A stretch of 48,451 bases of DNA from Gemmatimonadota bacterium (GCA_018660835.1 JABJJN010000010.1:1-48451), one strand, 5' to 3'; counted from the first letter of the stretch, positions 6,895 through 16,034 are shown. Translations and numbers: made by a program. Notes: generated by a model from the sequence alone, not told the origin.

Positions 6895-8619
6895 ATGCGC
6901 ATCTCAGCCCTGCTCTGGGTTCTGTTGGTGGCCTGCAGTCCCGACACCCAAGACGAACCACCCGTACTGCCACAGGAGGCAACCGCTGTGGGCCCCATCC
7001 ACTTTGTCGAGGTGGCAGCGTCTGTGGGCCTGGCCTGGCACCATGACAACGGCATAAGCGCGCAGCGGCACTTCCCAGAAACCATGGGTGGTGGTGGGGC
7101 CTTCTTCGACTATGACGGCGATGGTGATCCTGATGTCTACGCCGTCAACGGCGGACCGATCGTTGCTGGCCAAGGTAGCGAGGTCTCAGCAAACGGGGCC
7201 CCCGTCAACGCCCTGTTCCACAATGACGACGGCCACTTCACCAAGGTTGATGCCGGCCTCTCCCACCCCGGCATCGGCATGGGCGTCGCCGCCGCCGACT
7301 ACGATCTCGACGGCGATCTCGACCTCTATCTCACCAACTTTGGGCCCAATACACTGTTGCGCAACGATAGTGGGACCTTCGCCGACATCGGCGCGGCGGC
7401 CGGTGTCGATGACGGGCGCTGGGGTACCAGTTGTGCCTTTGCCGATTACGATCTGGACGGCGATCTAGATCTCTACGTCGCCAACTACGTCGCCTACGAC
7501 CCGCAGGCAAGCGGCGCCGAGCGGATTCCCTACATGGCCGACTATCAGAGCCATCGCGGTCAGGCGCCTCCGAGTTACCCCCATCCGGACAGCTTCTCTG
7601 GCCAGTCTGATCTGCTCTACCGCAACGACAACGGCGAGGGTTTTGTCGATGTATCAGCTGCAGCGCGAATCGAGGCGGGCGGCAAGGGCCTGGGCGTGGT
7701 GTTCGCGGATTACGATCGGGATGGCTGGCCCGATGTCTACGTCGCCAACGACGCGATGCGCAACTCCCTCTACCGCAACAGCCAGGACGGAACCTTCCGC
7801 GAGACGGCGGCGCTGGCGGGGGTAGGATACGGCCTGGACGGTCAGATGGAGGCGGGCATGGGGGTCGATTGGGGCGACTACGATGCCGACGGCTTTCTCG
7901 ATCTGACGGTGACCAATTTCCAGGCCGAGCCGAATGCACTCTACAACCTTGACGGCACCTTTTTCACTGCAGCCACCTTCGACGCCGGCGTCGGCCTGCC
8001 GTCGCTGCCCTTGCTCGCCTTCGGCACCCAGTTCTTCGACCCCGATCTGGATGGCGACCTCGATCTGTTTGCCGCCAACGGCCATGTCCTCGATAACGTC
8101 GAGCTCATCGACCAGTCCACCAGCTACGGCCAGCGCAACCTGCTACTGCGCAATGACGGGGGGCGCTTTGCCGATGTCTCAGCGACAGCGGGCCCCGGCT
8201 TCGACCTGCAACGAGTCAGCCGCGGCAGCGCCGTCGGCGATTACGACATGGACGGCGATCCAGACCTGCTGGTGTTCAATTCCGGGCAGCCTCTCAGCCT
8301 GCTGCGCAACGACAGTGGCCACGGCAACCATTGGATCACCGTCCGTCTTGTCGGGGCCGATGGCAACCCGAACGGCATCGGCGCTCGAGTGACGGCGCAC
8401 AGCGGCGACCTGGTGCAGACCCGGGAACTGCGCGGCAGCCGTTCGTACCTGTCGCAGAGCCAACTCCATGTTTCGCTGGGCCTGGGCCATCGATCCCAGC
8501 TCGACGATATCGAGGTGCGCTGGCCTTCCGGCCGGATCGAGCGATTCGGCCCCTTTGCAGGCGGCCAGGTCCTGATCCTGATCGAAGGCGAGGGGGTCAG
8601 CGCACAGCCGTCGCCCTGA
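6895..8619 (+). CDS. ASPIC/UnbV (CRTAC1-like) FG-GAP repeat lipoprotein
   Basis: 574 residues from ATG 6895. An in-frame GTG at 6877 overlaps the previous stop (GTGA) and is a possible coupled start, but the ATG gives a better lipoprotein signal, MRISALLWVLLVAC with Cys14. The mature protein has about seven FG-GAP/VCBS blades, each with a calcium loop such as DYDGDGDPDV, DYDLDGDLDLY, DYDRDGWPDVY and DYDMDGDPDLL, which form a beta-propeller. The C-terminal segment (from about NHWITVRLVG through GARV, RELRGSRSYLSQSQ and VRWPSG) is the ASPIC/UnbV domain of the CRTAC1 family. Relatives are extracytoplasmic calcium-binding proteins, mostly without assigned function. Its 3' end overlaps the convergent SGNH gene by 23 bases. 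Confidence 0.92.
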   Translation: MRISALLWVLLVACSPDTQDEPPVLPQEATAVGPIHFVEVAASVGLAWHHDNGISAQRHFPETMGGGGAFFDYDGDGDPDVYAVNGGPIVAGQGSEVSANGAPVNALFHNDDGHFTKVDAGLSHPGIGMGVAAADYDLDGDLDLYLTNFGPNTLLRNDSGTFADIGAAAGVDDGRWGTSCAFADYDLDGDLDLYVANYVAYDPQASGAERIPYMADYQSHRGQAPPSYPHPDSFSGQSDLLYRNDNGEGFVDVSAAARIEAGGKGLGVVFADYDRDGWPDVYVANDAMRNSLYRNSQDGTFRETAALAGVGYGLDGQMEAGMGVDWGDYDADGFLDLTVTNFQAEPNALYNLDGTFFTAATFDAGVGLPSLPLLAFGTQFFDPDLDGDLDLFAANGHVLDNVELIDQSTSYGQRNLLLRNDGGRFADVSATAGPGFDLQRVSRGSAVGDYDMDGDPDLLVFNSGQPLSLLRNDSGHGNHWITVRLVGADGNPNGIGARVTAHSGDLVQTRELRGSRSYLSQSQLHVSLGLGHRSQLDDIEVRWPSGRIERFGPFAGGQVLILIEGEGVSAQPSP

Positions 8620-10627
8620 TCCGCTCGACGAGGACGCGCCCGAAATCCTGCTGCTGCTGCTCCGCGGCGATCTCAACGACGTAGCGCTCGGCGTCAGCGG
8701 TGCGGCCTGCCTCGACCAGCTCGGCGACCAGCATCACGAGCACCTCGCGGAAGTAGCGGCGTCGGATATCGCCGTCCTCGACAGCCGTCTCCAAAGCCAC
8801 CAGGGCGTCACCGCGTTCGCCGAGAAGGTGGTGGGCGTACCCGGCGACGAAGGCCTGCAGTCCCGGCGAGAAGTCGGGTGCCTGGGTCAGGAATGGCAGA
8901 CGGTCCAGCACGCCGCGCAGTGCTGCGTGTTCCGTGGGGCCCAGCGGCAACCCCGTGAGCTGCGCGCAGCGCGTCCAGCGCAGCGTGGCCCACAGATCAC
9001 CCCAGACGGTATAGGGCTCCTCCAGGCGGGCGGCGCCATAGTAGTCCCGCGCCCGCCGGTAGTCGCGAGCGGCAAATAACGCCTCCGCCACATTCAGCGG
9101 CATCAAATCCGGCCCCTGTGCCTGCAGCCAGTTGCCGACGCCGCGCCGCTCGGCGTCGCTCAGCTGCGCCCACAGGGTCTCAGCCTGACGATCCAACTCG
9201 CTCTTGCGGCTCTCGTTGCCGCGATCCATGGGCGGCGCGCCGAAAAGGGCAGCCATATTCCTGACCACCGCGAGCCTCTCGGCTGGCAGGTCTCCGAGGT
9301 GACGACGGTAATCTAGGTCGGTTCGCAGTTGCCCGGCGGACGCCGTGCCCCAGGGCTCGGGTGCCTGCGCCAGTGCGGCGACGATTGCGCGGGCCAGCAA
9401 CAGCTGCCCCGCTGTGGTCGGATGCACGTGGTCGGCCATCAGCTCCCAGCCGACGCCCGCTGTCGGGCTGTGCCTTCGAAAGGACTCGTCGACCTTGGCC
9501 AGCAAGGCACCTGTCTCCCCCGCCACGCGGCGAACGACCCCGTTGAGGTCGCCCACTGCCCGCCATGGACGAGGATCCAGATCTCGGGCCTGTTGGTAAG
9601 CGGTCCTTGCCGCGGTACCATCCCCCAGGCTCTCCAGATGGCGGCCTCGCAAGAAATGCAGATAGGCGTCATCCTCCCAGAGGGCCCGTGCCTGTTGCAG
9701 AGCCTCCAGGGCGGCAGCGGCGCTGTGCTGACGGCCGCCGGCCGCCAGTAGGTCCTGGTAACGGGTGCGCTCCAGATTCCCCAGGGGCGGCTCACCCCGG
9801 GCCGGCGCAAACCCGCGCTCGTTGCTGGCCACCGTGCACAGCACGAGAGGCACGCCGCGACGTCGGCAAAGGTCCGCCAGATCGCGCAAAGAGCCGTCCA
9901 GATTCGCCGCCGCCTGTGCCCGCGCCGGATCATTTGCCTCAACAGCGTCCGCCCGGCCCATGACCTCAACCAGGGCCGTCGGTTCAGATCCGCTGCCGCG
10001 AAAGGCCGATAACACGCCGCCGACCAGGCGCGTGAGCCGCAAATGCATGAGTGCGTAGCGGACCCGCTTGCTCCACAGGCTCCCTCCACCCTGATCCAGC
10101 GATGCCGCCCCGTAGACGCCGTAGAACTCGTTGTGCCCCGTGTAGACCACCACCAGGTCAACGGGCAACGCTGCAACCCCGTCTTCCACCGTACGGGCGA
10201 CAACGAAACTTGACGCGGCGGTGATCCCGGCGTTGATGACCTCAATCTGGCGCCCGGGGTGCAGGTCCCGGAGCATCTCTTGCAGATAAGAGGCGGCGCT
10301 GAGCCGTTTCGGGTGCGGATACCCCTGCACCGTCGAGCCCCCGGCGAACAGCACACGCAGCGCCATCTCGGGGGCCGGCTCGATATAAGGTCGAGGGGTC
10401 ATGCGAATGCCACGCAGGGGAACGTCGCCGGCCACGCCGGCGAAAAAACGGCGGGCATAGGCCGGATTAATCGCGTGCAGCGATCGGTCGTCGTCGCGGG
10501 CAAGCTGGAGAGTGAAGGGCGGGGGTGCAAGCATCGGCACGAGCCGCAGCCCACCCTCTAGGATGGCCACCAGCACCAGGCCGACTAACAGCGCCTTGAG
10601 TCGGCCGCCTCTGGGCCCTGTGTTCAT
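8597..10627 (-). CDS. Membrane-anchored SGNH/GDSL hydrolase with TPR segments
   Basis: 676 residues. An N-terminal membrane segment (about residues 11-32) is followed by an SGNH hydrolase core: block I as LFAGGSTVQG with nucleophile Ser98, a VINAG block II near residue 130, VVVYTGHNEFYG (Asn166) as block III, and DHVHP as the Asp-His pair of block V. Between blocks III and V sits a TPR-like insert (SAAAALEALQQARALW and TAYQQARDLDPRP). The C-terminal 250 residues are helical and TPR-like. This family acts extracytoplasmically, often as esterases on glycans or lipids; the substrate here is unknown. It follows the PpiC lipoprotein gene by 11 bases and should be in the same operon. Its tail overlaps the convergent UnbV gene by 23 bases. 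Confidence 0.85.
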   Translation of the reverse strand: MNTGPRGGRLKALLVGLVLVAILEGGLRLVPMLAPPPFTLQLARDDDRSLHAINPAYARRFFAGVAGDVPLRGIRMTPRPYIEPAPEMALRVLFAGGSTVQGYPHPKRLSAASYLQEMLRDLHPGRQIEVINAGITAASSFVVARTVEDGVAALPVDLVVVYTGHNEFYGVYGAASLDQGGGSLWSKRVRYALMHLRLTRLVGGVLSAFRGSGSEPTALVEVMGRADAVEANDPARAQAAANLDGSLRDLADLCRRRGVPLVLCTVASNERGFAPARGEPPLGNLERTRYQDLLAAGGRQHSAAAALEALQQARALWEDDAYLHFLRGRHLESLGDGTAARTAYQQARDLDPRPWRAVGDLNGVVRRVAGETGALLAKVDESFRRHSPTAGVGWELMADHVHPTTAGQLLLARAIVAALAQAPEPWGTASAGQLRTDLDYRRHLGDLPAERLAVVRNMAALFGAPPMDRGNESRKSELDRQAETLWAQLSDAERRGVGNWLQAQGPDLMPLNVAEALFAARDYRRARDYYGAARLEEPYTVWGDLWATLRWTRCAQLTGLPLGPTEHAALRGVLDRLPFLTQAPDFSPGLQAFVAGYAHHLLGERGDALVALETAVEDGDIRRRYFREVLVMLVAELVEAGRTADAERYVVEIAAEQQQQDFGRVLVERIRATAVR

Positions 10628-10638
10628 TTCATCCGGAC

Positions 10639-12306
10639 TTAAGGCGTGGTGGCGTAACGGGACAGCCCTTCTTCATGGACCTGCACCTGATCCGCATACA
10701 CCCCGCGCAGCGAATCGAGGAAGACGTCGAATAGCACGCCTTCCCGGTTCTTGCGAATCCTCGCACGAATGGGCTTGCGCACTTGTCGAAATTCCACCGG
10801 CAGCAACTCGATGGGCTGATCGAGACGGAAGACGCTATATCTCTCCTGGACCTCCAGCGGACCTTGCACCACCCCAACATCTGCAGTGTTGCTGTCGCCG
10901 AGGGCGGTCCGATAGGGCGAATTGAAGAGCGACTGAATGATGACCCGGCCGCTGTCGGCGAAGGCGTGGCCGCGAACCGGCTTCATGCCAGACCGCACCG
11001 AATGGCTGCTGGCGAGCACCGCGAGGCGCTCACCATCCTGTGCCCGAGCCAGGACATGTTCAGCCTCCGCTCGTGTGTCGCAGAGCACCTCCGTTATGTG
11101 GATGACGCCGGGTAGAGACGTATAGGACTCGATATGCTCGTCGTACACAGCTCGAACTTCCTCGTCCGTTACCACGACCTTGCCGGCGAGCTCGTCCCTG
11201 AACAGTTGGGACGCGAGCAGACTCTGGCGCTCCTTCTCCAGCCACGCCACGACATCCTCACGCTGATGAAACCCCCGGTCGCGCGCTTCGATGGTCAGCA
11301 GTGAGTCGGGAATGATCCTCAGCGTGAGTGTCCGACGCAGTGCCGTGCTGTCAGGCAACACGGACCCCTTCAGCAAGCGGGGCAGTCTCTGCACCGCGTC
11401 GCCGACGTTGAGCTCCCCTCCCTCATACTCTATCAGCGCTGCCTGCGCCGAAGTCGGGGGCAACTCATTCCCCTGCAATCCTTCGAGGACGGTCCAGATG
11501 CGGTCGCCGTGGACAAGCAGGTTGCGAGCCTGACGCAGTGAATCGACGACGGCATCGTACCGGGCGACCTCCTTGCGGCGGATCACCTGCTGGGCAATCT
11601 CTGCTCGCAACGCCTCGTACGACACTCGCCGCTTCTTGAGCACCTTCACAACCTCGAAACCGTCCTTGGTCGCGATCGGCTCACTGACCTGGCCTTCCTC
11701 GAGGCGAAAGACCCCCTCGCGCAGGGTCGTTACAGCGTCACCCGGCCCGAAGAAACCGCGCAGATCTCCTCCAGCATCGGCGTCGTCGGCCAGGGAGCGC
11801 TCCTTGGCCAATTCAGAAAAACTTGTCCCTGTCTCCAGCAGGCGAATGATCTCGCGGGCATCTTCCTCTGTGGCGGAGAGGATGTGTGCCGGCCAGATCT
11901 CCCAGCCCAGCAGGTGCCCCTCGAAGGCGGCGAGCAAATCCTCCTCTGCGACCGTGATCTGTGCATTGACGATCTCCTGTCGCAGCACTTCTGCGATGCG
12001 TTTGTTGACCAACGCCGAAAGCGCCTGCCGGAGGGCGGGCAGTTGATCCAGCCCTCGCTGTCGGGCTTCAAGCAGAAGCAGTCTAGTGTCCACCAAGCTC
12101 TGCAAGTGATCGCGATGGGCGTGGACACCCTCCTTATCGGAGCGCAGGTGGTCTGGCAACGCTTGCTCGTAGCGGTCGAGATCCTCAGCGGTGATCGCCT
12201 GTCCGGCCACTGTGGCCAGATCGTCGGCGGAATCTGGGGTTGTGTCCTGCGTACCGCAGCCGGCAAGGGCCAGCAGGACGCACACCGCAAAAGATCTCCT
12301 CCACAT
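10639..12306 (-). CDS. SurA/PrsA-type peptidyl-prolyl isomerase lipoprotein with two parvulin-like regions
   Basis: 555 residues from ATG 12306, with GAGGGAG 7 bases upstream; the lipobox is LAGC with Cys17. The N-terminal third is a helical SurA-like chaperone region (VAGQAITAEDLDRYEQ, then LVNKRIAEVLRQEI). A first PpiC/parvulin domain (about residues 195-290) shows the usual AHIL, the FSELAKERS helix, GGDLRGFFGPGD and V-x-EP-I-x-T-x-x-GF-x-V. A second, more divergent parvulin-like region (about 400-520) starts at IHITEVLCDTRAEAEHVL and includes VQGPLEVQERYSVFRL. SurA-type proteins fold outer-membrane and secreted proteins in the periplasm. Its place downstream of large barrel and surface-protein genes suggests dedicated clients. 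A strong hairpin (12330-12358) lies just upstream, and the SGNH gene follows by 11 bases. Confidence 0.9.
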   Translation of the reverse strand: MWRRSFAVCVLLALAGCGTQDTTPDSADDLATVAGQAITAEDLDRYEQALPDHLRSDKEGVHAHRDHLQSLVDTRLLLLEARQRGLDQLPALRQALSALVNKRIAEVLRQEIVNAQITVAEEDLLAAFEGHLLGWEIWPAHILSATEEDAREIIRLLETGTSFSELAKERSLADDADAGGDLRGFFGPGDAVTTLREGVFRLEEGQVSEPIATKDGFEVVKVLKKRRVSYEALRAEIAQQVIRRKEVARYDAVVDSLRQARNLLVHGDRIWTVLEGLQGNELPPTSAQAALIEYEGGELNVGDAVQRLPRLLKGSVLPDSTALRRTLTLRIIPDSLLTIEARDRGFHQREDVVAWLEKERQSLLASQLFRDELAGKVVVTDEEVRAVYDEHIESYTSLPGVIHITEVLCDTRAEAEHVLARAQDGERLAVLASSHSVRSGMKPVRGHAFADSGRVIIQSLFNSPYRTALGDSNTADVGVVQGPLEVQERYSVFRLDQPIELLPVEFRQVRKPIRARIRKNREGVLFDVFLDSLRGVYADQVQVHEEGLSRYATTP

Positions 12307-12329
12307 GTATTGGCTCCCTCGTAAGAAAT

Positions 12330-12358
12330 CGCGGTGCCGCTCGCTGAGCGGCACCGCG
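12330..12358 (-). terminator. Strong hairpin between lipoprotein and PpiC genes (terminator or attenuator)
   Basis: CGCGGTGCCGCTC (12330-12342) pairs perfectly over 13 bp with GAGCGGCACCGCG (12346-12358), with a 3-base loop. On the minus strand it is followed by ATTTCTTA, a weak T-rich tail, and lies 36 bases after the stop of the lipoprotein gene and 23 bases before the PpiC start. It probably limits read-through, giving lower expression of the foldase and hydrolase than of the genes upstream. Confidence 0.65.
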
Positions 12359-12394
12359 TATTGGTGTAAGACGTTCTTGGCTGTTGGGGTCTGG

Positions 12395-13150
12395 CTATCT
12401 GCCGGACGCCACCTTGCTTCCATCTGGGTAAATGCGACCGATCTCGCGCTCGAAGTGCATCTCAATGTCGATGCTCTCCGCCGGATCCCCCTGGTAGTCG
12501 AAACGTACAACGACATCGGAAATATGAACGGTCAGCTTATCAACGTCCATGGCCAGCGGCTTGAAGACGAGATATCCTACCCTGTCCTGAGCGCTGAACA
12601 GCTGCTCATCAGCGAACATCGTGCGTCGCAGGATGGCGTCGCGCTCATTCCAGACGTTGTAGGCGACACCGGTCACGCCCGGTGCGTTGCCGCCACTACC
12701 GCCGAGGATGTAACGCCGGTAATACACCTCGAGCATCCCCAGTGTCAGCGAGTAGTACTTACGCCCGTTCGAGGTCGTGATATAGATCTTCGTGGGGTCG
12801 AGGTAGACCTTCGGATATTCATAATTGGAGACGGACACACGGAAGACGGTGAAGCGCTGTGGAGTCTCGCCGCTGCGGAAATACGTCGAATTACCGAAGG
12901 TGTAGGGGTTGCGCGAGTTGGGTCCCTCGCTGGAGTAATCAGCGAACTGACGATTCAGTTCCTCGTCCGTCATCGGTCGCAGGCTGATCTCGAGTCGGCC
13001 TTGTTTGAACGACACAGTGCCATCGTCAGCGACCGTCTTGTTGGCGCCCTGATCGGCCTCGCTCAACGATTTCAGATCCTCGGCGTAATAGCGATGCGAG
13101 CACCCCGAAACCGCTAACAGAGCCAACAGCGGCAGAACCAGACGTTTCAT
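12395..13150 (-). CDS. Uncharacterised lipoprotein, paralogue of the protein at 510-1262
   Basis: 251 residues, with GGGGAGA before ATG 13150. A typical lipobox VSGC puts the lipidated Cys at residue 17. No named domain is recognised. The mature protein contains MTDEELNRQFAD, then EGPNSRNPYTFGNS, ILRRTMFADEQLF, GYLVFKPLAMDVDKL and VVVRFDYQGDPAES; all of these have close counterparts in the lipoprotein at 510-1262. The gene starts 10 bases after the stop of the large barrel-like gene at 13161-15908, so the two are very likely translated from one mRNA. A lipoprotein partner of the barrel, as in several outer-membrane assembly and export complexes, is a reasonable inference but untested. Confidence 0.88.
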   Translation of the reverse strand: MKRLVLPLLALLAVSGCSHRYYAEDLKSLSEADQGANKTVADDGTVSFKQGRLEISLRPMTDEELNRQFADYSSEGPNSRNPYTFGNSTYFRSGETPQRFTVFRVSVSNYEYPKVYLDPTKIYITTSNGRKYYSLTLGMLEVYYRRYILGGSGGNAPGVTGVAYNVWNERDAILRRTMFADEQLFSAQDRVGYLVFKPLAMDVDKLTVHISDVVVRFDYQGDPAESIDIEMHFEREIGRIYPDGSKVASGR

Positions 13151-13160
13151 CGGATCTCCC

Positions 13161-15908
13161 CTATTCTAAGCCGGCGAAGACTGTGGCAAACATTGTCGTC
13201 TCCGTGAGTACGTCGTCGACCGCGGCACGGTCGATGCGCGACACGCGCATACCGACTTGGGTCCACAGATTATACCCCAGGTAGTCGGCGTTATTGGTGA
13301 ACTGCAGCGCGCCGACGGTCTCGTTGCGATCCCCTCGGAGCTGACTGTCTTCAAGATTCTTACGGTATTGCTTGAGGAACACGTACTCGATGCCGCACTG
13401 CAGCTCCGTGCGCGACAGGATCGGCACGCGCAACAGCACCGACAACAGCTCGCGTAGCTCCGTCGTCGCCGGCCGCACCTGAGTATCCTCGCGAACCGTC
13501 GGTCGCTGGCGCTGGAACTCACTCTTCCAGCGGGGCTGGACCTTCATGACGCCGAGGTCGAAGGTGTAATCGGCCTTGTTGACGATGCCGAAGAAGGACG
13601 CCGTCTCGCGGATATCCTGCTGCTCGAGTGGCCGATCGTCGTAGTCGTTCTGCTTGACGATCTCCCACTTGAAACGGTTGATGAACTGCACGCGATCGCT
13701 ACGATACTGATACCCCAGATACAGCGTGTTGGCCCAGGCGTCGCGGAGCGGCAGGGGATCGGTGTACGGCACGAAGACGCCGGGCGAGCCCTGGCGTACG
13801 ATCCACTCGATCACGTCGTCACGGATATCGTCCTTGACCAGGCGAAAGTTGTTGTAGACCTGGAAACGCCCCAGCGCCGCCAAGTCCTGATCGTAGGTCA
13901 GCAGCGCGTAGTTGGTAACGTTCTCGCGATCGTCCGCCAACTGGCGCTCGTCGAGACGACCGACGGTGATGCGTGCCTCAGGTGCCAGGTGTGCCCCGCC
14001 GTACACATTGTAACCGAGTCGATCCCGCTTGTAGAGGTAGTCGGGCAGATTATCGTTCTCGAAACGGTCGATGATCAGGTTGTTGTTCATGTCGATGCCG
14101 AACAAGAACTCAGGCCGATCGGAGTTGTAGCGCAGGAACGGCTCCTCGTAATCCGGCACCGTGTTCCGGCGCAACTCGAAGTCGTTCTGGTTGAAGTCGC
14201 TGATGAAGTCATTGTTCTCGTCGTACCCAGGGAACACCATCAGGTCCTGCGAGAAGTTGGCGCGCAGCCAGTCCGGGTTGCGGTCCTGGTCGTCGTTGTC
14301 ATCGATGAACTCGTAGACGAAGCGCGTGGGGTCGTCGTAGTTGATGTCCGCCGCGTCGTTGAGCGTGCCAGCCAGGAACGAGCTGGTACTGTAACTCGGA
14401 TCGACGTTGTAGACCTCGCCGAAGCCGAAGTAGGGATACCCACGCTTGTATACGTTGACGAACCACGCGTCGGCCGTCGTGCTGTGACTCTCGTGATTGG
14501 TCACGTCGTTTTCGGTCCGCCGCGGGTAGCGGAAATGCCTGCGGTTGCGATCCCACTCGCCGGAAAGGAAGAAGCCGCCGCCGAGGTCGGTCACGTCGAT
14601 GGTGATACCGAAGATTTCATTGGCCACCGGCAACCCGTAATTGACGCGCACAAAGCCCTGGTTCGAGCCGTCCTGCACGTTGCCATCAGCGCGCACCGTG
14701 CGCTCGGGGATGCCCTCGGACAGCAGGACCGGCTGGCCGTTGGCGTTGAGCTGACGGTTCGAGGTGACGTCGATACGGTAGTCGTTGGCCAGCAGCAGCA
14801 GGAACTCGATGCTCTTGATCTGCTCGGGCCGAGGGCCAAACGAGTTGATGTACGCAGGGCCCTCCAGGTCGTAGATCAGGGCGATGACCTCGCTGCCGTC
14901 GGCGGCCAGGAAGCCCTCGCGGCGGAAGCCACCCTGAATCGAGGGGGTGAAGTTGAGAATGGTGTTCTCACCGATCCTTCGACGGTTGCTGATACGTTCG
15001 CCGTCGACGGTGGTGATGATCATCTCTTCCTGGAAGAACGCCGCGCCCGCTGTGTTGTCCTCGGGCGAATCGTCGCTCAACCGCACCTCGATGCGTGTGA
15101 TATCGGCGCTGTTCTGGCCTTCTGTGAGGGTGCCCTTGAAGGGGTTACCCTCGAAAGCCTGGCCCTTGGTCGAGGCGTTGAAGGCGTTGACATAGGTCGC
15201 GCCCAGCTTGACGAAGTCGCCGATCTGGATCGTGCCCCGGCCTCCCAGCAAGTTGGTGTCGTTGGAGCGGAAGCGGCCGGTGGAGGCCGTCTCCGCCGTC
15301 TCGACCTGCCCCGGTGAGCTAGGACGTGAGACCAGCAGGGTCGCCTCGTACTTGTCAGTCGCCAAGTCGAACTGCATACCGGCGAAGGAGGGCTTGGAGA
15401 AGGTCATCGGTGTCAGCGTCGAGCGGATGCGATCGCCGATCGTCAGGGCATATGAATACTGCCCCTTGCTATCGGAGGCAATCGCCAAGCTGGAGAACCA
15501 CGAGCCGAACCTGTCCGTCTTGAACAGGCTGCTACCGGCCGTCTGTGGTCCGGCTACGGTCCAGTCGTAAACGAGTTCTCCGCGCGTGATGTAGTTCCCA
15601 TACATGTCATAGAAGAAGTTGCCTTCCTGACTGATGTTCACATAACGCTGGTAGTGCCGGCGGGCGTAGTTGGTGTACTCCTGCTGCCGCCACTGGTACT
15701 CGTTAAAGAGTTCCTGGGGCACGTACCACTTCTTCACTGCTGGATCCAGCGGGTCGAAGAGCACGCCGGGCCCCACGGGGTCGTACCCCACGACGCCTCC
15801 ACGACGTACGCCCAGCCGGGCGCCGAAGTCCTCCTGCGCCCGGACCTCTTCCGCGATCGGCCCCAACAGCAGAATTGCGACTGCAACGATGCGGCTAGCT
15901 GTTTTCAC
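13161..15908 (-). CDS. Large predicted outer-membrane beta-barrel protein, function unknown
   Basis: 915 residues from GTG 15908, chosen because GGGAGG lies 6 bases upstream and it gives a compact signal peptide (KTASRIVAVAILLLGPIAEE, cleavage near VRA-QED). An in-frame ATG 48 bases further upstream lacks these merits. The mature protein is rich in aromatic, amphipathic alternating stretches typical of barrels (for example YSYALTIGDRIRSTLTP, YEATLLVSRPS, FQVYNNFRLVKDDIRDDVI) and has Asn/Asp-rich loops (DINYDDPTRF, GIDMNNNLIIDRFENDN). I cannot place it in a named family; it is too large for a simple porin and no plug or TonB box is evident. It lies downstream of two FlgD-tailed protein genes and directly upstream of a lipoprotein gene, so a role as anchor, exporter or assembly site for those surface proteins is plausible. 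Confidence 0.8.
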   Translation of the reverse strand: MKTASRIVAVAILLLGPIAEEVRAQEDFGARLGVRRGGVVGYDPVGPGVLFDPLDPAVKKWYVPQELFNEYQWRQQEYTNYARRHYQRYVNISQEGNFFYDMYGNYITRGELVYDWTVAGPQTAGSSLFKTDRFGSWFSSLAIASDSKGQYSYALTIGDRIRSTLTPMTFSKPSFAGMQFDLATDKYEATLLVSRPSSPGQVETAETASTGRFRSNDTNLLGGRGTIQIGDFVKLGATYVNAFNASTKGQAFEGNPFKGTLTEGQNSADITRIEVRLSDDSPEDNTAGAAFFQEEMIITTVDGERISNRRRIGENTILNFTPSIQGGFRREGFLAADGSEVIALIYDLEGPAYINSFGPRPEQIKSIEFLLLLANDYRIDVTSNRQLNANGQPVLLSEGIPERTVRADGNVQDGSNQGFVRVNYGLPVANEIFGITIDVTDLGGGFFLSGEWDRNRRHFRYPRRTENDVTNHESHSTTADAWFVNVYKRGYPYFGFGEVYNVDPSYSTSSFLAGTLNDAADINYDDPTRFVYEFIDDNDDQDRNPDWLRANFSQDLMVFPGYDENNDFISDFNQNDFELRRNTVPDYEEPFLRYNSDRPEFLFGIDMNNNLIIDRFENDNLPDYLYKRDRLGYNVYGGAHLAPEARITVGRLDERQLADDRENVTNYALLTYDQDLAALGRFQVYNNFRLVKDDIRDDVIEWIVRQGSPGVFVPYTDPLPLRDAWANTLYLGYQYRSDRVQFINRFKWEIVKQNDYDDRPLEQQDIRETASFFGIVNKADYTFDLGVMKVQPRWKSEFQRQRPTVREDTQVRPATTELRELLSVLLRVPILSRTELQCGIEYVFLKQYRKNLEDSQLRGDRNETVGALQFTNNADYLGYNLWTQVGMRVSRIDRAAVDDVLTETTMFATVFAGLE

Positions 15909-15970
15909 AGGTGCCCTCCCTATCGAACTTCCGGTCAGAAATAACAGAAACTTCACTCTGGTGTTGTTGA

Positions 15971-16013
15971 GAGATTCCTGGCCAAGGTCGTAGCGACCTG
16001 GGACAGGAATCTC
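15971..16013 (-). other. Intergenic hairpin with nested stem
   Basis: GAGATTCCTG (15971-15980) pairs with CAGGAATCTC (16004-16013); inside it AGGTCG (15985-15990) pairs with CGACCT (15994-15999). It lies 21 bases beyond the stop of the FlgD-tailed gene and 62 bases before the barrel gene start. No T-run follows on either strand, so it may be an mRNA-stabilising or processing element rather than a terminator. Confidence 0.5.
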
Positions 16014-16034
16014 AATGGCCTATACCTCAATTGC

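Noticed and set aside
13989..15317. Long open frame on the plus strand (442 codons) opposite the large barrel gene
   Set aside because: It is the antisense of an in-frame GC-rich gene with signal peptide and ribosome-binding site; its translation is a low-complexity Val/Ala/Arg/Asp mix without any family motif.
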